Assembly: GCA_049889355.1 (NCBI GenBank)
Contig: JBMHDN010000050.1
Location: 44,364-108,363, forward strand
From: JBMHDN01 sp049889355
GTDB lineage: Bacteria > Pseudomonadota > Alphaproteobacteria > Puniceispirillales > Puniceispirillaceae
Length of the DNA: 64,000 bases
Direction of reading: 5' to 3'
Shown: positions 59,265 to 64,000 of the stretch, piece by piece
Layout: every line of letters begins with the position of its first letter
Position numbering within the stretch: position 1 is the stretch's first letter
Made by a program: the position numbers and the translations under genes
Notes under the pieces: generated by a model
What the model saw: only the letters and a program-made list of their open reading frames with translations
What the model was told of the DNA's origin: nothing
Databases searched by the model: none

Positions 59265-60488
59265 ATGCGTCGTGCCCTGTCTGTTTTTCTGGCCGCTGGC
59301 CTGATTGGTTTTCAGCCTGCTTTTCTTCAGTCTGCCTTTGCGCAATCTTGCGGCTTGTTAGATTTTGGGTGTCATTCCGCCAAGGATAAGGCAGAAAAAA
59401 CACAAGCAGTGATCGCGATTATGGAAGCAGGCCGCAATAGTGGCTGGTCAGATTTAAGCGAACAATTCAGCAATCAGGAATTGGCACGCATGCGCAATCT
59501 GGGCCTCAACCCATCTAATGGCGGCTTGGTAAATAGCCTGAAAAATGTCCATGATGAGAGCTTTGCAGATCTCGATGATGATGCCTGGCAAGGTGTTGTT
59601 GATTTGATTGGCAGCCCTGAATATGTGGAAAAAGCTATCACCAAAAATAAGCTGGGTATTGATGAAATTGAGCGCAAACAACGCCGCCTGAGCGAGGCCC
59701 AAGAAGCAGCTGAGAGCGCCGCTAGCGGGACAGCAGATCAGGCAGAGGATCTGGCGGACATTATAGTGCTGTCAGAGGCTGAGCGCGAAAAACTGATTGA
59801 AGAAATCGCACAAGACAGACAAGCCCTACTCTCTCAAGTTGATAATCTGGATTCCGCTTTTGAGCTGAATATTCTCTCTGGGGCGATATCGGCTTCTACC
59901 CGCTCTTTAGAAGAAGCCGGGGTGGAAGTGGCACAATCTCTTTTGGATGGGGATGATTTTGACAATCTGGTTGAACGCGCCGCCGCCAAAGCTGGGGTGA
60001 GCCTTGATGAAGCACGTGAAACGCTACAAGACGCCGTCTCTTATGGTATCTCAGAAATTGCGGCAGGCTCGCTGGCCAGAACAGATGCGATTGCAGAAGC
60101 TGGCAATGCTGCCGCTGAAACAGGTGATTATGCCGCCGCCGCCGCGGCAGATGCTGCCGCCAGAGCACAGGCCGCCACAGACCGGGCGGCAGAAGCAGCT
60201 GCCCTGCGCGCCGCTGGTCTAACCGAAGAGGCTGACAAAATCGCTGAGATTGCTGAGGCTGAAGCTGCCCTTGCTGCTGAGGCGGCGAATGAAGCAGCAC
60301 AGCTGGCAGAAGAAGCCGCCGCCAGAGCCGCAGCAGAAGCAGAAATTGCCGCCCAAAATGCCGCTATAGAAGCCCAAGCCGCAGCAGAAGAAGCTGCCCA
60401 GCGTGCTGATTTTATCTCTCAGGCGCTGGCAGATGGCGCTACACAAGACGAAGCTGAACAGCTGGCACGTGATGCTGGTTATCAGTAG
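59265..60488 (+). CDS. Alanine-rich exported protein of unknown function
   Basis: A 407-residue protein I do not recognise. It has a signal peptide (cleavage near SAFA-QS, residue 27) and two early cysteines (CGLLDFGC) that may form a disulfide. Residues 35-130 form a helical domain; 120-290 alternate helices; and about 275-405 is almost wholly Ala/Glu with a heptad-like pattern, suggesting a long coiled coil in the periplasm or on the surface. It has its own strong terminator and stands alone. A cell-envelope spacer or structural role is only a guess. Confidence 0.75.
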   Translation: MRRALSVFLAAGLIGFQPAFLQSAFAQSCGLLDFGCHSAKDKAEKTQAVIAIMEAGRNSGWSDLSEQFSNQELARMRNLGLNPSNGGLVNSLKNVHDESFADLDDDAWQGVVDLIGSPEYVEKAITKNKLGIDEIERKQRRLSEAQEAAESAASGTADQAEDLADIIVLSEAEREKLIEEIAQDRQALLSQVDNLDSAFELNILSGAISASTRSLEEAGVEVAQSLLDGDDFDNLVERAAAKAGVSLDEARETLQDAVSYGISEIAAGSLARTDAIAEAGNAAAETGDYAAAAAADAAARAQAATDRAAEAAALRAAGLTEEADKIAEIAEAEAALAAEAANEAAQLAEEAAARAAAEAEIAAQNAAIEAQAAAEEAAQRADFISQALADGATQDEAEQLARDAGYQ

Positions 60489-60573
60489 GTTGAATCAGCT
60501 GATTTATCAGGCAAAATCCAGAAAACCTATCTGACTTTCTTTTTACAATTCAGATGAAAAACAGAAAATAATT

Positions 60574-60606
60574 CTACCTTGCGAAAGCAGGGTAGAGTTT
60601 TTTTTT
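60574..60606 (+). terminator. Rho-independent terminator of the alanine-rich gene
   Basis: Stem ctaccttgc / gcagggtag (one G-U pair) with a GAAA tetraloop, followed by nine T. It ends the transcript of the alanine-rich gene 86 bp after its stop. Confidence 0.92.
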
Positions 60607-60679
60607 GATCTTCGGCATTTACCTTGTTTCTTGAGGCATAAATTTCCATGTTGGATGAAACTTAAAAAGCGAGGCCATC

Positions 60680-61675
60680 ATGTTCAATCAATCGCCTGCC
60701 GATAGCCCAAAAATTTATGTCATCCATGAAAATGCGGATTGGACTCTACCACTCTTTGAGGCCTTAAATGCGCTAGGCGTTCCCTTTGAAGATTGGGATA
60801 TGTCACGCTCGCTCATTGATATTTCAATACCACCGCCAAATGGGGTGTTTTACAATCGGATGAGTGCTTCCTCGCACACACGCGGCAATCGATTTAGCCC
60901 GGAGAGCACCGTTGGGGTACTGGCTTGGCTGGAAGCAGCGGGTAGGCATGTGCTCAATGGGCGCAGCGCATTACATCTGGAACTCTCAAAACTGGTCCAA
61001 TATGCCGCCCTGACCAAGGCCGGCCTGCCTGTTCCGCACACAATCGCTGTCTCAACGCCTGAAGATATTCTAACCGCTTATCGTCAATTGCCCTTTTCAG
61101 AGGCAATCACCAAACATAACCGTGCTGGTAAAGGCCTTGGTGTTCAACTGTTAAAATCAGAAGAAGCTGTCAGGCAACATATTGAGAGCCCTGAATTTGA
61201 GCCTTCTATTGACGGGCTGACTTTGGTCCAACGCTATATTCAACCGCATGATCAGACCATCACCCGGGTTGAATTTATCGGCCGTGAATTTCTCTATGCT
61301 GTCAAGGTGGATACATCAAATGGCTTTGAGCTCTGCCCAGCTGATGTTTGTGCCTTGGATGGTGGTTTTTGCGCAACAGAAGACACCCCAAAATTTGCTT
61401 TTGAAATTGATACTGATTTTGAGCAGAGCGCCATTGGCCAGAGCTGCTTGCCGAAAATGCGCCAGGTGATGGAGGCAGAAGGGCTCGATGTGGCGGCGTT
61501 TGAGCTGGTGGTAGATAGAGATGGCCAGCCTTATTTCTATGACATCAACACCAACACCAATTATAACAGTGATGCCGAAGATCGCGCTAAAATCTATGCG
61601 ATGCAAAAGCTAGCTGTCTATCTGGCAGAGGCGCTGAAATCAGAAGTGGCAAAAAACCTATCACTCGCCAGCTGA
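60680..61675 (+). CDS. ATP-grasp ligase, RimK-like
   Basis: A 331-residue ATP-grasp protein. The N-terminal domain (to about residue 90) has YVIHENADWTLPLFEALNALG; the nucleotide region includes LSKLVQYAALTKAGLPVPHTI and TKHNRAGKGLGVQLL, and the metal site is FELVVDRDGQPYFYDINTNTNYN. It resembles RimK-type alpha-L-glutamate ligases, which add an amino acid to a peptide, protein or small acid. The substrate is unknown. It stands between a terminator and the DmdA-like gene. Confidence 0.8.
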   Translation: MFNQSPADSPKIYVIHENADWTLPLFEALNALGVPFEDWDMSRSLIDISIPPPNGVFYNRMSASSHTRGNRFSPESTVGVLAWLEAAGRHVLNGRSALHLELSKLVQYAALTKAGLPVPHTIAVSTPEDILTAYRQLPFSEAITKHNRAGKGLGVQLLKSEEAVRQHIESPEFEPSIDGLTLVQRYIQPHDQTITRVEFIGREFLYAVKVDTSNGFELCPADVCALDGGFCATEDTPKFAFEIDTDFEQSAIGQSCLPKMRQVMEAEGLDVAAFELVVDRDGQPYFYDINTNTNYNSDAEDRAKIYAMQKLAVYLAEALKSEVAKNLSLAS

Positions 61676-61784
61676 TTTTCTCTGTCTATGCTTGATGGAT
61701 GACAAGGCCTTAAAACTCAGCTATGCCATTTAATGATCGCGCCTTTATTGGTGCTGCATTTAATCGTTTTTTTGAGTGAAGGCT

Positions 61785-61802
61785 GGCCTGTTTGTGCAGG
61801 CC
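61785..61802 (+). promoter_or_regulatory. Hairpin directly before the DmdA-like start
   Basis: Perfect 6-bp stem ggcctg / caggcc with a six-base loop ends 10 bp before the ATG, where a ribosome-binding site would be; no other good one is visible. It could control translation, but no known riboswitch pattern is recognised. Confidence 0.35.
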
Positions 61803-61812
61803 GTGATGTGAC

Positions 61813-62952
61813 ATGAAATCCCATGGATTAAATCCGCGTATCCGCAAATCTCCCTTCTTTGAGGCAACCATTGCTTCAGGTGCTACTGAATTTCATCCCT
61901 ATAATGGGATGTGGATGCCGGTTGGTTATGACACGCCGGTCAATGAATATTGGAATGTGATCGAACGTGCAGGCCTGTGGGATGTGGCGGTTCAGCGGGT
62001 GGTTGAGTTTTCCGGACCAGATGCACTGGCCTTTATGGAATTATTGACACCGCGCAATGTCGCTAAAGTGGCGGTGGGGCAGTGTCGCTATATTTTCTTG
62101 TGTAATCAGGATGGCGGGCTGCTCAATGATCCGGTGATGCTGAGAATAGCTGAGGATCGCTTTTGGATCTGCTGTGCGGATGCGGATATGTATATGTGGG
62201 CCAAGGGCGTGGCGGTCCATGCAGGCATGAATGTGGATATCGGCACACCTGCTGTTTATCCAATGCAGATTCAAGGGCCGGCTTCGGTGAAAATCATCAG
62301 CCGCCTGTTTGGCGATAGCGTGCTGGATTTGGGCTATTATCGCTGGATGCAGGTGCAGCTGGATGGGCGCGACTTTATCTTATCGCGCACCGGCTTTAGC
62401 TCAGAGGTTGGTTTTGAGCTATTCATGCTAGGCGCAGAAGGTGGGACTGAAATCTGGAACCATATTCTCTCAGAAGGGGCAGAATTTGGGCTGACTCCTG
62501 GCTCGCCTAACCGGATCCGGCGCATTGAAGGCGGGGTTCTAGATTATGGCAGTGATATGACGATTGACGAAAACCCGTTTGAAGTTGGCCTTGGCAAACG
62601 TATCGATTTTGATAAAGGTGATTTTATCGGCCGAGATGCTCTGTTGGCTTTGTCCAAAACCCCGCCAGCCAGAACCATGTGCGGCGTGTTTGTGGATGGC
62701 CCGGCTTTCAAGAAAAATAACGAGCATCGCTGGCCTGTTTATTGCGGTGACCGCCAGGTCGGCGAGATGACATCTGCTGTGCATTCACCGCGCCTTGAAC
62801 GCAATATTGGCTTTGTGCTGATGCAAACAGACTTTGCAAAATCTGAAAACAGCTTCACAGTACAAACAGCAGAGGGGCTACGTCCTCTCACCCTGACAGA
62901 CATGCCCTTTATCGATCCGGACAAGAAAATCCCGCGTGCCGCGTTGCGATAA
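61813..62952 (+). CDS. dmdA: Aminomethyltransferase-fold protein, DmdA (DMSP demethylase)-like
   Basis: A 379-residue GcvT-fold protein. Several stretches match DmdA rather than glycine-cleavage T protein: EYWNVIERAGLWDVAVQR, LLNDPVMLRI, TPGSPNRIRRIEGGVLDYGSD followed by NPFEVGLG (in parts), SAVHSPRLERNIGFV and the closing TDMPFIDP. DmdA moves a methyl group from dimethylsulfoniopropionate to tetrahydrofolate, leaving methylmercaptopropionate. No glycine-cleavage gcvH/gcvP lies beside it. It is followed 21 bp later by a thiol-dioxygenase-type gene, which supports a sulfur substrate. DmdA-like paralogues of other function exist, so the call is moderate. Confidence 0.68.
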   Translation: MKSHGLNPRIRKSPFFEATIASGATEFHPYNGMWMPVGYDTPVNEYWNVIERAGLWDVAVQRVVEFSGPDALAFMELLTPRNVAKVAVGQCRYIFLCNQDGGLLNDPVMLRIAEDRFWICCADADMYMWAKGVAVHAGMNVDIGTPAVYPMQIQGPASVKIISRLFGDSVLDLGYYRWMQVQLDGRDFILSRTGFSSEVGFELFMLGAEGGTEIWNHILSEGAEFGLTPGSPNRIRRIEGGVLDYGSDMTIDENPFEVGLGKRIDFDKGDFIGRDALLALSKTPPARTMCGVFVDGPAFKKNNEHRWPVYCGDRQVGEMTSAVHSPRLERNIGFVLMQTDFAKSENSFTVQTAEGLRPLTLTDMPFIDPDKKIPRAALR

Positions 62953-62973
62953 AGACAGATTGGAGGAAGTAAG

Positions 62974-63492
62974 ATGCTCCAACAGCTGATAGATGATTTA
63001 CGCCATGCATCACATGGCACAGCGCCTGAAGCCGCTGTTAAAAAACACTTGCAAGCATTTGTGGCTGATCCAGCCAGTGCCTCTCAGGCTGTTCCGGATT
63101 ATGAACAAGATGATGTGATCTTATTTGAAGATAGCGATATCTCTATCTGGTTCTGCCGCTTTCAGCCTGGCACAAAGGTCCCGCCACATGATCACCGCAT
63201 GTCTGCGACAATCGGCGTGTTCAAAGGTGTTGAGCGCAATGATTTATTCAGCCGCGATGCACAAGGCAGGCTTAGGCTTCAAACCAGCAAAAGCATATCA
63301 GCTGGCGATGTGTTGCAATTAGAGAGTGACACCATCCATGGGGTGGCCTGCACCAGCACAGAGCCTTCTTGTGCTATTCATGTCTATCTTGGCCAGCTCA
63401 GCACCATTGAGCGCGCCCTTTATCATCCTGAAACAGGTGAAGAGATGGCCTTTACAGATGCCCATTATGAACAGCTGACCAAAGATGTTTAA
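62974..63492 (+). CDS. Cupin of the cysteine/3-mercaptopropionate dioxygenase type
   Basis: A 172-residue protein whose cupin core has the metal His pair in VPPHDHRMSATIGVFKG and a third His in ESDTIHGVAC. The Glu of ordinary cupin motif 1 is absent, as in thiol dioxygenases, which bind iron with three His. These enzymes oxidise a thiol to a sulfinate. GGAGG precedes the ATG, 21 bp after the DmdA-like gene. The thiol (cysteine, 3-mercaptopropionate or other) is not decidable. Confidence 0.78.
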   Translation: MLQQLIDDLRHASHGTAPEAAVKKHLQAFVADPASASQAVPDYEQDDVILFEDSDISIWFCRFQPGTKVPPHDHRMSATIGVFKGVERNDLFSRDAQGRLRLQTSKSISAGDVLQLESDTIHGVACTSTEPSCAIHVYLGQLSTIERALYHPETGEEMAFTDAHYEQLTKDV

Positions 63493-63510
63493 ATTTTGGT
63501 GTGTGACAAG

Positions 63511-63927
63511 ATGAGTGGTCTTCACCATCTAGACGATATTCTGGCTGGCATGATCCCGAAATTGCAGCCCGAGATTTTTGTCTTTGCCACCTTCGAATCA
63601 CGCGAAGCTGCGCAGAAGCTACCTTATCAGATGCTGTTCGAAGAAGAAGAAGGCATCACCCTCATCCTGCGGCAAAATGATGCTGATAGAGCGGGCCTAT
63701 CTTATGAATTCCCATGCCGGATGATCACGCTGGATGTGCATTCAGCATTGGCCGCCGTTGGCTTTATGGCCCTGATTACAGAGAAGCTGGCTTCCAAGGG
63801 TATCAGCGTTAATCCGGTATCAGGCTTTTATCACGACCATTTATTTATCCCAGAAGCACAAGCAGAAGAAGCCGTTGATCTTTTGATGGATATGGTACGA
63901 TCTGGGATAGACCACCCTGAAAAATAG
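63511..63927 (+). CDS. ACT-domain-like small protein (COG3602 type)
   Basis: A protein of about 138 residues with two ACT-like beta-alpha-beta units: PEIFVFATFESREAAQK and ITLDVHSALAAVGFMALITEKLA, then GFYHDHLFIPEAQAEEAVDLL. This pattern matches the DUF2241/COG3602 family, thought to bind small molecules. I use ATG 63511 rather than TTG/GTG codons slightly earlier. It lies 18 bp after the cupin gene and is probably in the same transcript; its role is unknown. Confidence 0.75.
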   Translation: MSGLHHLDDILAGMIPKLQPEIFVFATFESREAAQKLPYQMLFEEEEGITLILRQNDADRAGLSYEFPCRMITLDVHSALAAVGFMALITEKLASKGISVNPVSGFYHDHLFIPEAQAEEAVDLLMDMVRSGIDHPEK

Positions 63928-64000
63928 CGATCCCACAGCGCAAAACACCGCACCGTGAAGGCTTTTAAAATCAAGCTGATTTACGTTATAAGCTCTGGGA

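Noticed and set aside
61813..62952. Glycine cleavage system T protein
   Set aside because: No gcvH or gcvP adjacent, and the central and C-terminal motifs fit DmdA better.
63928..64000. Start of another gene at the right edge
   Set aside because: The last 73 bp contain no start with a ribosome-binding site and no recognisable protein segment.

Overview
The window reads as chromosomal DNA of a marine alphaproteobacterium. Two gene orders point there: a hemC/hemD block diverging from tsaD-gpsA, and cytochrome c / hisN-like / kdsB / pheA followed by ffs-dnaX-ybaB-recR. Moderate GC, a DmdA-type methyltransferase, a dimethylglycine-dehydrogenase-type protein and a tripartite tricarboxylate (TTT) transporter make a SAR116-like (Puniceispirillum-type) organism my best guess, by inference only. 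I see no phage, insertion sequence or CRISPR array.

Positions 1-33,600 are mostly housekeeping. On the minus strand are hemC, hemD, a mitofilin-like gene and a truncated hemY. On the plus strand are tsaD, gpsA and an EVE-domain gene. A lipid-linked glycosyltransferase module follows (small LAB_N membrane protein, GT2, ArnT-like). Next come a MATE transporter, an M17 aminopeptidase, a hydroxyacid dehydrogenase, an inositol-phosphatase-family gene, a membrane cytochrome c, kdsB and pheA. The SRP RNA gene lies just before dnaX-ybaB-recR. After rmuC come def-fmt-truA, a Yip1-like gene, dapE-dapD, a HAD pyrimidine nucleotidase and the rpmH-rnpA-yidD-yidC-engB-argB block. An orphan histidine kinase, gpt and tRNA-Arg(ACG) close this half.

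Positions 33,700-54,650 are accessory metabolism. A long minus-strand run, possibly one operon in its upper part, reads tctB-tctA-tctC, class I glutamine amidotransferase, cytochrome P450, glutamine-synthetase-like ligase, aldehyde dehydrogenase and a Tm-1-like (UPF0261) protein. A MarR/HpaR-type regulator, metallo-beta-lactamase-fold hydrolases and a dimethylglycine-dehydrogenase-like FAD/GcvT fusion follow. I read the core as a gamma-glutamylation route for an imported amine, like the puu, ipu and atdA systems but with a P450 as the oxidising enzyme. Divergent from it are a taurine-pyruvate-aminotransferase-like gene, a PLP decarboxylase, and a phospho-lyase-type aminotransferase overlapping an APH-fold kinase.

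Positions 54,650-64,000 carry small DUF proteins, an ArsC-type protein, the glutathione formaldehyde pathway (class III alcohol dehydrogenase plus S-formylglutathione hydrolase), a membrane phosphoesterase, an alanine-rich exported protein with a clear terminator, an ATP-grasp ligase, and a DmdA-like gene followed closely by a thiol-dioxygenase-type cupin and a small ACT-type gene. C1 units from methylated amines or sulfonium compounds could be handled by the FAD/GcvT fusion, the DmdA-like protein and the formaldehyde pathway together.
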